A DNA stretch of 64,000 bases. Origin: Aeromonas taiwanensis. Its GTDB lineage: Bacteria; Pseudomonadota; Gammaproteobacteria; Enterobacterales; Aeromonadaceae. The position numbers and the translations under genes are program-made. Below the pieces are notes generated by a model, which saw only the letters and a program-made list of their open reading frames with translations, had not been told where the DNA came from and did not search any database. Each line of letters begins with the position of its first letter. The stretch's first letter is position 1. Shown here in pieces: positions 1 through 9,721 of the stretch. The stretch spans positions 1 to 64,000 of the forward strand of contig NZ_CDDD01000001.1 in assembly GCF_000820165.1 (NCBI RefSeq), given 5' to 3'.

Positions 1-1
1 G

Positions 2-1777
2 GCCGCCATCACCCAGAGCGGCGATCTCAACACCGAGCGCAGCGCCCGCCTGCTGGCGGCCTACCGCTTCCTGCGCCGGGTCGAGAACATCCTGCAGGAG
101 ATCGGCGATCAGCAGACCCAGACCCTGCCCACCGAGGAGCGGGATCGCCAGCGGCTCATCGCCGCCCTCGGCTTTGCGGACTGGGACGCCTTCATGGCCC
201 ACCTGGACGAGGAGATGGCCGCCGTCCATCAGGAGTTCGTCGCCGTGGTGGGGGAAGAGAAGGAGGCTCCCGCCCACCTGGATCAGCTCTGGCTCGATCT
301 CTGGCGCACCGAGCTCGACGCCGCCGAGCTGGAAAAATTGCTGACCACCCAGGGCGTGGCGGAGCCCGCCCCCCTCTGCGCCGCCCTGCTGCGCTTCAAG
401 GAGGAGTACAAGCGTCGCCAGGTCGGTCCCCAGGGGCGCATCGCCCTGGACTGGCTGATGCCGGAGCTGCTGCGCCTGGTGGCCGCAAGCCGCGAGCCCG
501 CCCGCCTCTTCGAGCGGGTCTGCACCCTGCTGACCCGCATCTTCACCCGTAGCGCCTACCTGCAGCTGCTGGCGGAAAACCCCGCCGCCCTGCGCCAGCT
601 GGTGCGCCTGTGCGACGAGAGTAACCTGGTGAGCGAGCAGCTCGCCCGCTACCCCATCCTGCTGGACGAGCTGCTGGATCCCCAGCACCTCTACCACCCC
701 ACCCCGCTGGATCAGTACAAGCCCCAGCTGCGCCAGTTCCTGCTGCGCATCCCCGAGGAGGACGTGGAGCAGCAGATGGAGGCGCTGCGCCAGTTCAAGC
801 AGGTGCAGCTGCTGCGTATCGTCGCCGCCGACATCGCCGGCGCCCTGCCGCTGATGAAGGTGAGCGACCACCTCACCTGGCTGGCGGAGGCCATCACCGA
901 AGAGGTGGTCAACCAGGCCTGGGCCCAGATGAGCGAGCGCTACGGTGTCCCCCCCGAGGTGGCGGTGAGCGGCCAGCGCGGCTTTGCGGTGGTGGCCTAC
1001 GGCAAGCTCGGCGGCATCGAGCTCGGCTACGGCTCGGATCTCGACCTCGTCTTCCTGCACGGCGGCGATCCCAACGGGGTCACCGACGGGCGCAAGCCCA
1101 TCGACAGCCGTCAGTTCTACCTGCGCCTGGCCCAGCGTATCCTGCACCTGTTCAGCACCCGCACCCCGTCCGGGATCCTCTACGAAATCGACATGCGGCT
1201 GCGCCCCTCCGGCGATTCGGGGCTCCTGGTCTCGTCCCTGTCGGCCTACGAGCAGTACCAGCAGAATGAGGCCTGGACCTGGGAGCATCAGGCCCTGGTG
1301 CGGGCGCGCCCCATCTACGGGGACGAGGCGGTCATCGCCGACTTTGCCCGCATCCGCCGCGACGTGCTGGCCAAAGAGCGGGATCTGCCGACCCTGGCCC
1401 GGGAGGTGCGCGAGATGCGCCAGAAGATGCGGGATCACCTGCTCAAGGCGGGCGAGGGGGAGTTCGATCTCAAGCAGTCCCCCGGCGGCATGGTGGACAT
1501 CGAGTTCATCGCCCAGTACCTGGTGCTGGCCCACGCCTGCGGCGAGCCGGATGCCCTCACCCGCTGGTCCGATAACGTGCGCATCTTCGACGAGTGCGTG
1601 CTGGCGGGGGTGCTGACCCTGGAGCAGGCGGAGGGGCTCAAGCACGCCTATCTGGAGATCCGCAACCTCGGCCATCGCCTCAACCTCTCGGAGGTCTCCC
1701 GCAAGGTGGGAGACAACCAGCTGCCGCGCGAGCGGGGCCATGTGCAGGCAGTCTGGCAGCAGTTGCTGGGGGAATAA
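2..1777 (+). CDS. glnE: Glutamine synthetase adenylyltransferase/deadenylase, C-terminal part (5' end outside window)
   Basis: Bifunctional enzyme that adds AMP to and removes it from glutamine synthetase in response to PII, in nitrogen control in the cytoplasm. The frame is open from the first bases of the window, so the N-terminal part is missing; about 591 residues of a roughly 950-residue family are present. The nucleotidyltransferase signature GYGSDLDLVFLH lies near residue 340 of the visible part, after GKLGG, and belongs to the C-terminal adenylylation domain. A helical linker precedes it and the GlnE C-terminal helical domain (SPGGMVDIEFIAQYL) follows. The gene ends just before a strong hairpin. 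Family identity is clear. Confidence 0.95.
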   Translation, partial: AAITQSGDLNTERSARLLAAYRFLRRVENILQEIGDQQTQTLPTEERDRQRLIAALGFADWDAFMAHLDEEMAAVHQEFVAVVGEEKEAPAHLDQLWLDLWRTELDAAELEKLLTTQGVAEPAPLCAALLRFKEEYKRRQVGPQGRIALDWLMPELLRLVAASREPARLFERVCTLLTRIFTRSAYLQLLAENPAALRQLVRLCDESNLVSEQLARYPILLDELLDPQHLYHPTPLDQYKPQLRQFLLRIPEEDVEQQMEALRQFKQVQLLRIVAADIAGALPLMKVSDHLTWLAEAITEEVVNQAWAQMSERYGVPPEVAVSGQRGFAVVAYGKLGGIELGYGSDLDLVFLHGGDPNGVTDGRKPIDSRQFYLRLAQRILHLFSTRTPSGILYEIDMRLRPSGDSGLLVSSLSAYEQYQQNEAWTWEHQALVRARPIYGDEAVIADFARIRRDVLAKERDLPTLAREVREMRQKMRDHLLKAGEGEFDLKQSPGGMVDIEFIAQYLVLAHACGEPDALTRWSDNVRIFDECVLAGVLTLEQAEGLKHAYLEIRNLGHRLNLSEVSRKVGDNQLPRERGHVQAVWQQLLGE

Positions 1778-1781
1778 ACGA

Positions 1782-1803
1782 AAGGGGCGCCATGGCGCCC
1801 CTT
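1782..1803. terminator. Palindromic terminator-like hairpin between glnE and the SDR gene
   Basis: AAGGGGCGCC, two bases, then GGCGCCCCTT form a 10-bp perfect stem just after the glnE stop codon. The two flanking genes converge here, so it can serve both. The T-tracts are short, so termination strength is uncertain. Confidence 0.65.
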
Positions 1804-1831
1804 GTCATTGAAAGGAAAGGGAACTGTTTCT

Positions 1832-2566
1832 CTAGCGCCCGCCGGCCACGTCGATGAAGGTGCCGGTGACGTAAGAAGCCTCGTCAGAGAGCAGCCAGGC
1901 GATAGCCGCCGCCACCTCATAGGGTTCTCCGCCCCGTTGCAACGGGATCTGCCCCTTCACCCGGTCGACCCGGCCGGGCTCGCCGCCATCGGCGTGCATC
2001 TCGGTGTAGATAAAACCGGGGCGCACCCCGTTGACCCTTATCCCCTGGGCCGCCACTTCCAGCGACAGTCCCCTGGTCAGCACGTCGACGGCCCCCTTGG
2101 CGGCGGCGTAGTCCACGTACTCCCCGGGGGAGCCCAGGCGCGCCGCAGCGGAAGAGACGTTGACGATGGCCCCGCCGTCCGTCATGCGCTGCACCGCCTC
2201 CCGGCAGCAGAGAAAACAGCCGGTGACATTGGTGGTCAGGGTTTTGTTGATGCGCTCGGCGCTCATCTCCAGCACCCGCATCTGCGGCTGCAGTCTGCCG
2301 GCGTTGTTCACCAGGTGGGTGACGGGCCCGAGCCGGGCGTCCATCTCCTCGAACAGGCGCACCACCTCGGCCTCCTCGCCGACATCCGCCTGCACCGCGA
2401 TACACTCGACCGGATACCCCGCCCGGATCTCGGCCACCAGCGCCTCGGCCGCCGCCCTGTCCTGACGATAGTTGAGACAGAGATGGTACCCCTGCGCCGC
2501 CAGATGGCGGGCGGTGGCGGCCCCTATGCCCCGGCTGCCACCGGTGATCAGCACCCGTTTGTTCAT
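1832..2566 (-). CDS. Short-chain dehydrogenase/reductase (SDR), FabG-like
   Basis: NAD(P)-dependent oxidoreductase of the classical SDR family, 244 residues, the family's usual length. Seen directly: the cofactor loop TGGSRGIG at residues 8-15, NNAG in the middle, and the catalytic Y-x-x-x-K as YAAAK. The C-terminal half carries the PG motif after the active site (RPGFIYTEMH). The ATG at 2566 is chosen because AGGAGG sits five to ten bases upstream and the cofactor motif then starts at the usual place; a longer frame upstream lacks such support. It stands alone and its substrate cannot be told from sequence. It resembles 3-oxoacyl-ACP reductases and sugar dehydrogenases. Confidence 0.88.
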   Translation of the reverse strand: MNKRVLITGGSRGIGAATARHLAAQGYHLCLNYRQDRAAAEALVAEIRAGYPVECIAVQADVGEEAEVVRLFEEMDARLGPVTHLVNNAGRLQPQMRVLEMSAERINKTLTTNVTGCFLCCREAVQRMTDGGAIVNVSSAAARLGSPGEYVDYAAAKGAVDVLTRGLSLEVAAQGIRVNGVRPGFIYTEMHADGGEPGRVDRVKGQIPLQRGGEPYEVAAAIAWLLSDEASYVTGTFIDVAGGR

Positions 2567-2630
2567 GAACCCTCCTGGTTCCCGCTTATGATGACTGCCC
2601 CGGATAGTATCCCATGTGCCTGGGCAAACC

Positions 2631-2646
2631 TGGCGCCATGGCGCCA
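2631..2646. repeat. 16-bp perfect palindrome TGGCGCCATGGCGCCA
   Basis: Perfect palindrome about 65 bp upstream of the SDR start. Its core GGCGCCATGGCGCC also occurs in the hairpin after glnE. It could be an operator or simply part of the terminator zone for asmA. No function is assigned. Confidence 0.5.
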
Positions 2647-2656
2647 TGTTCCACAA

Positions 2657-2681
2657 CAAAGAGCCCGCACTGGGCGGGCTC
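2657..2681 (-). terminator. Rho-independent terminator of asmA
   Basis: GAGCCCGC, a five-base loop and GCGGGCTC form an 8-bp stem. On the minus strand it is followed by TTTGTTGT. It lies 25 bp past the asmA stop codon. Confidence 0.75.
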
Positions 2682-2705
2682 TGGTGGCAATACAGGGGAA
2701 GCAGA

Positions 2706-4859
2706 CTACTTGAACAGCCCCTTGAGCAGCTGATCCGCCGCCCCCTTGATCCCCTCGTCATCGGCCTTGTCGCCAAGCAATTTCTTGAGGCCGCGCTCGG
2801 CCTCCTTGCGGGCCTTCTCCTCCAGCACCTTGTTGTTGCTGAGCAGCGCCTTCACGTCGAGGCGGTAGCTCGGCGCCTGCCAGTGACCGCCGATACGCAC
2901 CGGTATGGTGATGTCCTTGAGCTCGTCCACGCTCTTGCCCCCCTGCCCCTTGCTGCTCTCCACCACAGAGGTGAGGAACAGGAAATCGAGGGTCTCCGGC
3001 ACCAGGGCGGTCTGGCCCTGCCCCTTCACCCGCAGGGCGGGGGCGAACAGCTGGATGTCGTCGCTCTGGGCAACCCCGTCGGCAATCCGGAAGCTGGCGG
3101 TGAGGGCGCTGAAGTCGGTCTTGCGCACCTCCTTCACCTGGTCCGCTCCCTTGCCGGTCAGGGTGGCCCGCGCCTCGCGGATCATCTCCGCCAGGTTGAT
3201 GCCGTGCAGGGCGCCGTCATGCACGGCCAGGCTGATCTTGCCCTGCATCCGGCTGAGCAGGGCCTGCTCGGAGAGACCCGAGCCCTGCACCTGCACCTCC
3301 AGATCCCCCTTGCCTTCCAGCAGATCGGTCTGGGCCAGGGTCTGCAGTAGCGGCCGCACATCCACCCCCTGTACCCGCTTGTGGACCTGATAGCGAGCCG
3401 GCTGCTGGCGGGCATCCAGCACGCCGTTTGCCGTCACCTTGCCCCCGAGCACCCCGGCACTGAACTGCTTGAGGGTGAGCTGACCACCCGCCAGCGCCAG
3501 TTGCAGATCGACGGCGCGAAGATCCATCCCTTTCGCCTTCAGGTTACCCAGCTGCAGCCGGCCGGCCAGATCCATCCGTTTGAGGGCGGCCAGATCCGGC
3601 TCGACCGTGGAGGGTGCCTGGGTGGCGGGAACTTGGGCCTTGGTTCCGGCCGGTGCCGCAGTCCCAGAGGCCGCAGCAGCCGGGGCATCCTTGGCCGGTT
3701 GACCAAGCCAGGCATCGAGATCCAGCGTCTCCCCCTTGAGGTCGAACTCCACCCTGGGCACGGCCCCCAGCCGCACAATCCCGTTGCCGCTCAGCAGGGC
3801 GTCGTCCGCCCCCATCACCAGATTGCTCAGGGTGACGGTCTGCTTGTCCAGCTCGGCGCGGGCAAAGCCAGCGAGCTTGAGCTGCATCTGCGGGCGCGGC
3901 AGGGCATCACCGCTGAGCTTGGCGGCCAGCACGGCGTCAGACACCTCCAGCAGCTGTTGCTCCCGATCGAAACGCGCCTTGAGGGTCCCCTCCAGAGTGC
4001 CGGCCAGGGTCGGCTTGGCCGCCGCCCCCTGCGCCCCCTGCAGACTCAGGGTCAGGCTGCTCCACTCCCCGAGCGCCAGCCGATCGGCCTTGAGGGAGAA
4101 GGCGTCGAGCCGCTGGGCCGGATCACTCAGACTGCCGCTGAGGCCGAGATCCTTGAGCTCGCTCTTGATGGCCTCCCGGGCCAGCTTGAGCTGGGCCTGA
4201 CCCTTGAGATCAAAGGCCAGATCCCCCTGGGCCCCCTGGGCGGCCAGGGTCACGGGCACCCACTCCCCCGGGGTCAGCTGCCCCAGATCGAGGTCCAACC
4301 GGTCGAGCCGGGAGACGGCACCCCTGCGGTCATCCCGCACCAGGGCGCTGGCGTCCACCAGCGCAATGCCTTGCAGGCTGATCTGCCAGGGCTTTTCGTC
4401 ACGGGCGGTTGTGGCTGGCTGGCCCTCGCCGGAGGGCTGGGCATCAGCCCCCTTGGGCTCGGCAGAGGCGGTGAGCAGGTCGCTCAGGTTGGAGCTGCCG
4501 TCGGCTCTGGTCTGGATAAACAGGTGGGCACCACTCAGGGTTACCTTGCCTATCTCAAGCCGGTGGGAGAGCAGGGGCAGCAGGCCCACCGAGGCCTCAC
4601 CCTGCTCGAAGCGCACCAGGTCGGGTTCGGCGAAACCGGCGGGGTTGCGCAGCGCCACCTTCTCGAGGGAGAGACCGAGGCTCGGCCAGAAGCGCCAGCC
4701 GATCGCCCCCTCCATCACCAGCTCGCGGCCCGTGCTCTTGCGCACCTGTTCCGCCAGCTGGGGTTTGAACTGATTGGGATCGATGAGGGATACCAGGGCG
4801 GCGATGGCCACCACGGCGGCCAGCGCCAACCCCAGCAGGATATAGATGATCTTCTTCAC
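2706..4859 (-). CDS. asmA: AsmA family envelope protein
   Basis: Large envelope protein of the AsmA-like (bridge-like lipid transfer) family, 717 residues. In E. coli the family influences outer-membrane lipid and porin assembly. Residues 4-24 form one N-terminal membrane anchor (IIYILLGLALAAVVAIAAL). It is followed by the typical AsmA start, DPNQFKPQLAEQVRKSTGREL, and the rest is predicted periplasmic. The C-terminal region holds the conserved AsmA block around IRVADG/LFAPALRVKGQG. An Ala/Pro-rich linker lies near residues 390-420. It appears monocistronic, with its own terminator. Family membership is firm; orthology to E. coli AsmA rather than a paralogue is less so. Confidence 0.9.
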   Translation of the reverse strand: MKKIIYILLGLALAAVVAIAALVSLIDPNQFKPQLAEQVRKSTGRELVMEGAIGWRFWPSLGLSLEKVALRNPAGFAEPDLVRFEQGEASVGLLPLLSHRLEIGKVTLSGAHLFIQTRADGSSNLSDLLTASAEPKGADAQPSGEGQPATTARDEKPWQISLQGIALVDASALVRDDRRGAVSRLDRLDLDLGQLTPGEWVPVTLAAQGAQGDLAFDLKGQAQLKLAREAIKSELKDLGLSGSLSDPAQRLDAFSLKADRLALGEWSSLTLSLQGAQGAAAKPTLAGTLEGTLKARFDREQQLLEVSDAVLAAKLSGDALPRPQMQLKLAGFARAELDKQTVTLSNLVMGADDALLSGNGIVRLGAVPRVEFDLKGETLDLDAWLGQPAKDAPAAAASGTAAPAGTKAQVPATQAPSTVEPDLAALKRMDLAGRLQLGNLKAKGMDLRAVDLQLALAGGQLTLKQFSAGVLGGKVTANGVLDARQQPARYQVHKRVQGVDVRPLLQTLAQTDLLEGKGDLEVQVQGSGLSEQALLSRMQGKISLAVHDGALHGINLAEMIREARATLTGKGADQVKEVRKTDFSALTASFRIADGVAQSDDIQLFAPALRVKGQGQTALVPETLDFLFLTSVVESSKGQGGKSVDELKDITIPVRIGGHWQAPSYRLDVKALLSNNKVLEEKARKEAERGLKKLLGDKADDEGIKGAADQLLKGLFK

Positions 4860-4975
4860 GACGGACTCCTTGAATGCGGATCTTGTGGCTGACTATACCA
4901 CCGGGGGGATAACAGATGGGGCCCTTCTCCCAAAACAGGCATCCGGCGAGACAGGGATGGTCGCGGTCGGCCATG

Positions 4976-4996
4976 AAAAAGGGCCCCGCAGGGCCC
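4976..4996 (-). terminator. Rho-independent terminator of the prolyl oligopeptidase gene
   Basis: On the minus strand GGGCCC, a TGCG loop, GGGCCC and then TTTTT form a compact textbook terminator. It starts six bases after the stop codon of the minus-strand gene. Confidence 0.85.
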
Positions 4997-5001
4997 TGAT
5001 G

Positions 5002-7149
5002 TCACTGGACGGTCGGCAGTTGCCGATAGCCCATCTCGTACAGGGTGAAGGCATAGATGTCCGCACTCTGCTCGATCAGCTTGGCCACCGGCGTACCCGC
5101 CCCGTGCCCGGCATTGGTCTCGATGCGGATGAGCTGGGGATGGGGGCCGGCATCGTCGGCCTGCAGGGTGGCGGCAAACTTGAAGGAGTGGGCCGGCACC
5201 ACCCGATCGTCGTGATCCGCCGTGGTCACCATAGTCGAGGGGTAGCTGACCCCGGGTCGGACATTGTGCAGCGGCGAGTAGCCCTTCAGGTAGTCGAACA
5301 TCGCCTCGCTGTCGGCGCTGGTGCCGTAGTCATAGGCCCAGCCCGCCCCGGCGGTGAAGGTGTGGTAGCGCAGCATGTCGAGCACCCCCACCGCCGGCAG
5401 GGCGACCCGCATCAGATCCGGCCGCTGGGTCATCACGGCCCCCACCAGCAGGCCGCCGTTGGAGCCACCGCGGATCGCCAGCCGGTCGGTGCGGGTGTAG
5501 CCCTCGGCCTTGAGGTACTCGGCCGCGGCGATGAAGTCGTCGAACACGTTTTGCTTGTTCTGCCGGGTGCCCGCCAGGTGCCAGGCCTGGCCGTACTCGC
5601 CCCCCCCGCGCAGGTTGGCCACCGCATAGACGCCCCCCAGATCCAGCCAGTTGGCCACCGACACGCTGAAGCTCGGGGTCAGGCTCACGTCGAAACCGCC
5701 GTAGCCGTAGAGGATGGTCGGGTTGCTGCCATCGAGTTTCAGCCCCTTGCGGTAGCTGATGATGAGCGGCACCCGGGTGCCGTCCTTGCTCTGGTAGAAG
5801 CGCTGCTCGGAGACGTAATCCTCTGGTTTGAACGGCGCCGCCGAGGCGCGATAGAGGCTGATCGCGCCGCTCTTGGGCTCAAACCGGTAGAGGGTCGGCG
5901 GCTGGGCATAGTTCTCGAAGCCGAAGTAGAGGGCGGGGTCGTCGTGCTTGCCGTTGAAGCCGCTGACGCTGCCAAGGCCGGGCAGCGCCACCTCGCGCAC
6001 CCGCTTGCCCTCATAGTCGAACTGCTCTACCCGGGCGGTGGCATCCACCATGTACTCGGCAAACAGATAGCCGCTGCCGCTGTGCACCGTCAGCACCTGC
6101 TGGCGCTCGGGGATGAGATCCCGCCAGTGGCTCGGGCCCGGGTTGGCGGCATCCACCGTCACCAGCCGGCGGTTGGGGGCGTCCCGGTTGGTCAGCAGGT
6201 AAAGGGTGCTGCCCTTGTTGTCCACCAGGCTGACGTCCGCGTCCAGATCTCCCTGCACCGTCAGCAGCGGCGCGTTCTCCTGGCTCAGATCCTTCACATA
6301 GAGGCGGTTGCCGGAGGTGGAGTTCGCCGCCGAGATGAGCAGGAAGCGATCATCCTCGGTGACGGTCGCCCCCACGTAGCGGTGGTGCTGGGCCGGGATG
6401 GCGCCGAACACCAGCCGGTCATCCTCCTGCGCCGTGCCGAGCCGGTGGAAATAGACCTTGTGCTGATCGGTCCTGGCCGACAGCTCGCTGCCGTCGGGCT
6501 TGTCGTAGCTCGAGTAGAAGAAGCCCTCGTTGCCAAGCCAGCTGATGCCGCTGAATTTCACGTCCTTGAGGGGCGCCTCCAGCGGCTGCTTGCTCTCCAC
6601 GTCCATCAGGTGGATCTCCCGCCAGTCGCTGCCGGCAAGCGACAGGGAGTAGGCCAGGATGCGGCCATCGCGGGAGAAGCTCAGCTGATCCAGCGCCGTG
6701 GTGCCGTCGGGGCTGAGGGTATTGGGATCGAGGAACACCTCGGCCGGCTTGCCCTCCTGCTGGCGCCACAGCACATTCTGGTTCTGCAGGCCGTCGTTCT
6801 TGAAGAAGTAGTGGTAGCGCCCCTCGCGAAACGGCGCCCCCTCCTTGGCGTAGTTCCAGGAAGCGGCCAGCTTCTCCCTGATGGCGGCGCGATACGGGAT
6901 CTGCGCCAGATAACCCTGAGTCACGGCGTTCTGGGCCTTGACCCAGGCTTCGGTCTCGGGGCTGCGATCATCCTCCAGCCAGCGATAGGGGTCGGCCACG
7001 GCCTGGCCGAAGTAGTGATCCACCTGCTCACCCTGGCGGGTGACGGGGTAGTGAAGGCGCGTATTCCCTGACATGGCATCCTCTTGGGTTGGCTGGCCAC
7101 TGCACGCACACAGCAGTGACAGGGCCAGCAGGCTGACAATGGCTCGCAT
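5002..7149 (-). CDS. Prolyl oligopeptidase family serine peptidase, predicted lipoprotein
   Basis: S9A-type peptidase cleaving after proline in short peptides; 715 residues, the usual length. Seen: N-terminal seven-bladed propeller region, then the alpha/beta hydrolase with the nucleophile elbow GGSNGG. The family's downstream Asp (DHDDRVVP) and His (NAGHGAG) are also visible. The start at 7149 gives a short hydrophobic leader ending LLCAC, which reads as a lipoprotein signal with Cys acylation, so the enzyme would be exported and membrane-attached. GGGAG lies upstream of this ATG. Longer upstream frames lack a leader. It is divergent from the DUF4010 gene. Confidence 0.9.
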   Translation of the reverse strand: MRAIVSLLALSLLCACSGQPTQEDAMSGNTRLHYPVTRQGEQVDHYFGQAVADPYRWLEDDRSPETEAWVKAQNAVTQGYLAQIPYRAAIREKLAASWNYAKEGAPFREGRYHYFFKNDGLQNQNVLWRQQEGKPAEVFLDPNTLSPDGTTALDQLSFSRDGRILAYSLSLAGSDWREIHLMDVESKQPLEAPLKDVKFSGISWLGNEGFFYSSYDKPDGSELSARTDQHKVYFHRLGTAQEDDRLVFGAIPAQHHRYVGATVTEDDRFLLISAANSTSGNRLYVKDLSQENAPLLTVQGDLDADVSLVDNKGSTLYLLTNRDAPNRRLVTVDAANPGPSHWRDLIPERQQVLTVHSGSGYLFAEYMVDATARVEQFDYEGKRVREVALPGLGSVSGFNGKHDDPALYFGFENYAQPPTLYRFEPKSGAISLYRASAAPFKPEDYVSEQRFYQSKDGTRVPLIISYRKGLKLDGSNPTILYGYGGFDVSLTPSFSVSVANWLDLGGVYAVANLRGGGEYGQAWHLAGTRQNKQNVFDDFIAAAEYLKAEGYTRTDRLAIRGGSNGGLLVGAVMTQRPDLMRVALPAVGVLDMLRYHTFTAGAGWAYDYGTSADSEAMFDYLKGYSPLHNVRPGVSYPSTMVTTADHDDRVVPAHSFKFAATLQADDAGPHPQLIRIETNAGHGAGTPVAKLIEQSADIYAFTLYEMGYRQLPTVQ

Positions 7150-7349
7150 CGAGGCGGCTCCCTGCGGTTTCGGTGAAGCGGGCAGGGTAACAAAGAGTGC
7201 CGTATGGCCCAACCCCCCAGCGGGTGACCCGTAACGGGAACATACCGGCACGAACCTCCTGGTCAGTCACCACGCTCTGTGAGCCAGCTCCCCCTGCCCA
7301 GAGTCTGTCTGTGCCATCCTCACAGAAACGGCAATGGGAGGAGAAACCC

Positions 7350-8612
7350 ATGTGGATAGAGGCGGAGCCCGTCTACGGCGCCCTGGTGTCCCTGGCCATC
7401 GGTCTCATCATCGGGCTGGAGCGGGGCTGGCAGGTGCGCCAGCTGGGGGACAACCAGCGCATCGCCGGGATGCGAACCTACGGTCTTATCGGCCTGCTCG
7501 GCGGGGTCTGCGCCCTGCTGCTCCCGACCCTGGGATCCTGGCTGCCCCTGCTCGGCCTGCTGGCGGTGGTGGCAGGCTGCGGCCTCTCGGTCTGGCTGGC
7601 ACAGCGCTGGAAGGGGGAGTTCGGCCTCACCAGCTCGGTGGCCATGGTGCTCACCTATTTGCTGGGGCTGATGTCGGTGTTGCAGAGCCCGAGCGAGGCG
7701 GTGGCCTGCGCCGTGCTGGCGGCGCTCTTGATGGGGCTCAAGGGCAAGATCCAGCAGGGCATGCTGTTTTTGAGCGAGACGGAATTTCACGCCACCCTGC
7801 GTTTTCTGCTCATCTCCCTGGTGCTGCTCCCCGTGCTGCCCGATGCGGAGATGGGCCCCCTCGACGCCTTCAACCCCTTCAAGATCTGGCTCATGGTGGT
7901 GATCATCGCGGGGATCTCGTTCTGTGGCCACTTCGCGGTGCGGCTGCTCGGCACCCGTGCCGGACTGGTGCTCACCAGCATGCTGGCAGGGCTCGCCTCC
8001 TCCACCGCCCTCACCCTGCAGTTTGCCCGCCTCAACAAGGAGCAGGGCGGGCTGGAGCGGCTGCTCGCCACCGGCATCCTGCTGGCGGGAGCCACCATGT
8101 GGCTGCGGCTGCTGATGCTGGTGCTGCTGATCCATAGCGAGCTGGCGATGCGCCTGGCCGTCCCCCTGCTGCTGCTGGCGGCCATCGTCTATGGCTTCGC
8201 CTTCTGGTTCTGGCGCCAGCGGGAAGAGCTCGCCGACAACCCGGTGCAGCCAGAAACCCGCAACCCGCTCGATCTCGCCACCGCCATCAAGTTCGGCCTG
8301 TTGCTGGCCCTCATCGGCTTCATGGCTACCCTGCTGCAGAGCAAGGTGGGCAACTCCGGGGTCTATCTGCTGGCACTGGTCTCCGGCATCACGGACGTGG
8401 ACGCCATCACCCTCTCCCTCTCCCAGCTCGCCCAGAAGGAGCTGGCTCTGGAGGTGGCGGCCAGGGGCATACTGCTCGCCGGCCTGGTCAACTCCCTGGT
8501 CAAGGGGATGCTGGCACTGGTGATCGGTGGACGCAGGCTGGGGCTGCGGGTGCTGCTGCCCTACCTCCTCTCCGTCCTGCTGATCCTGCCCCTGGTCTGG
8601 CCGACGGGATGA
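7350..8612 (+). CDS. MgtC/SapB-DUF4010 family integral membrane protein
   Basis: Polytopic inner-membrane protein of 420 residues with about a dozen hydrophobic segments. The N-terminal part has the MgtC-like signature: LAIGLIIGLERGW, then RIAGMRTYGLIGLLGG. The second half matches the DUF4010 type, with the conserved SGITDVDAITLSL near residue 345. The start at 7350 is fixed by GGGAGGAG seven bases upstream. The molecular function of DUF4010 proteins is not established. MgtC relatives are linked to magnesium limitation or acid stress, but nothing in the leader shows such regulation here. Confidence 0.85.
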   Translation: MWIEAEPVYGALVSLAIGLIIGLERGWQVRQLGDNQRIAGMRTYGLIGLLGGVCALLLPTLGSWLPLLGLLAVVAGCGLSVWLAQRWKGEFGLTSSVAMVLTYLLGLMSVLQSPSEAVACAVLAALLMGLKGKIQQGMLFLSETEFHATLRFLLISLVLLPVLPDAEMGPLDAFNPFKIWLMVVIIAGISFCGHFAVRLLGTRAGLVLTSMLAGLASSTALTLQFARLNKEQGGLERLLATGILLAGATMWLRLLMLVLLIHSELAMRLAVPLLLLAAIVYGFAFWFWRQREELADNPVQPETRNPLDLATAIKFGLLLALIGFMATLLQSKVGNSGVYLLALVSGITDVDAITLSLSQLAQKELALEVAARGILLAGLVNSLVKGMLALVIGGRRLGLRVLLPYLLSVLLILPLVWPTG

Positions 8613-8699
8613 CGAGGATCACCTCCCCGGGATGGCGGACTGACGCCCCTCCCCCCTTGTCACGTATACTGCCTCCTCTTGCAGCATGAGGAGGTAGCA

Positions 8700-9287
8700 A
8701 TGGCAAGCGATTGGGACAAGATTCTGGCGGGTGGCCCCCTCACCCAGACCGAGGAGATCGCGAACGACAGGATCCGCGGCCAGGCGCTGCTGGCCGAGCT
8801 CAATGCCTCCCCGTCCGGCGATCACCCCCTGCGCCAGCGCCTCTGCGCCGAGCTGTTCGGCCACTGCCCGGACTCGTGCTGGATCAGTACCCCCTTCACC
8901 TGCGAATTTGGCCGCAACATCCACCTCGGCGAGAAGACCTTCTTCAACTTCAACGTCACCATTCTCGACGTGGGCGAAGTGCACATCGGCAGCCATGTGC
9001 TGCTGGCCCCCAACGTGCAGATCTACACCGCCACCCACAGCCTGGATCACCGGGAGCGCCGCAACTGGACCGCCTACAACAAGCCGGTACGCATCGGCGA
9101 TGACTGCTGGATCGGCGGCGGCGCCATCATCTGCCCCGGCGTCACCATAGGGCCGCGCACCATCATAGGCGCCGGTGCCGTGGTGACCCGCGACATACCG
9201 GCAGACTCCGTCGCCGTCGGCAACCCGGCTCGCGTGATCCGCACGTTAAATTCGGATGAGCCCCGGGATCCGGAGTGGCTGTCATGA
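8700..9287 (+). CDS. maa: Maltose/galactoside O-acetyltransferase-like enzyme (left-handed beta-helix)
   Basis: Acetyl-CoA-dependent O-acetyltransferase of the LacA/Maa/NodL group, 195 residues. The N-terminal Maa-type helical domain is followed by hexapeptide repeats, from about residue 75 to the end. The active-site stretch TATHSLDHRERR and the motif GDDCWIGGGAIICPGVTIG are typical. The natural acceptor (maltose, glucose or another sugar) cannot be read from sequence. AGGAGG six bases before ATG 8700 selects the start. Its stop codon overlaps the start of the following DUF1294 gene (ATGA), suggesting translational coupling. Confidence 0.85.
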   Translation: MASDWDKILAGGPLTQTEEIANDRIRGQALLAELNASPSGDHPLRQRLCAELFGHCPDSCWISTPFTCEFGRNIHLGEKTFFNFNVTILDVGEVHIGSHVLLAPNVQIYTATHSLDHRERRNWTAYNKPVRIGDDCWIGGGAIICPGVTIGPRTIIGAGAVVTRDIPADSVAVGNPARVIRTLNSDEPRDPEWLS

Positions 9288-9625
9288 TGGTGCTGGCCCT
9301 GCTGCCCCTGGGGTGGGCCGGCTGGCTCGGGGTGCGGGACGCGAACTGGTGGCCGCTGGCCCTGATCCTGCTGATGAGCCTGCTGACCCTGGCCGCCTAC
9401 GCCTGGGACAAGCGCCAGGCCATCCGTGGCGGCTGGCGCGTGCCCGAGGCGCGTCTGCACCTGCTGGAGCTGTGCGGCGGCTGGCCCGGCGCCCTGGTGG
9501 CCCGTCAGTGGCTGCGCCACAAGACCCAGAAAGGGAGCTACCGCCTGCGGTTCTGGGCCATCGTCTGGGGGCAATTACTGCTGCTCGGGCTCTGGCTCGG
9601 CCGCCCGCTCTGGCAGGGGTTCTGA
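9284..9625 (+). CDS. DUF1294 family small membrane protein
   Basis: A 113-residue protein with hydrophobic segments at both ends and a conserved central block: AYAWDKRQAIRGGWRVPE, then LLELCGGWPGALVARQ, then RHKTQKGSYRLRFW. This is the DUF1294 signature (C-terminal part of CspA-fusion proteins, YdfP-like). The function is unknown. The start at ATG 9284 overlaps the upstream acetyltransferase stop as ATGA. A GTG nine bases upstream is an alternative start. Co-translation with the acetyltransferase gene is likely, but a common function is not implied. Confidence 0.82.
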   Translation: MMVLALLPLGWAGWLGVRDANWWPLALILLMSLLTLAAYAWDKRQAIRGGWRVPEARLHLLELCGGWPGALVARQWLRHKTQKGSYRLRFWAIVWGQLLLLGLWLGRPLWQGF

Positions 9626-9721
9626 ACCACCAAGGCGGGCATTGCCGCCCATGACCGGGTATGAGAAAACGGAAGACAGGGAGCTGACCTCTCCCGTTCA
9701 GGCACAGACAAGGAGTCACCC

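Noticed and set aside
2631-2646. Palindrome TGGCGCCATGGCGCCA as a dispersed REP-type element, since its core recurs at 1785-1800.
   Set aside because: Only two copies share the core and one is plainly a terminator stem; GGCGCC-rich palindromes are expected in this composition.
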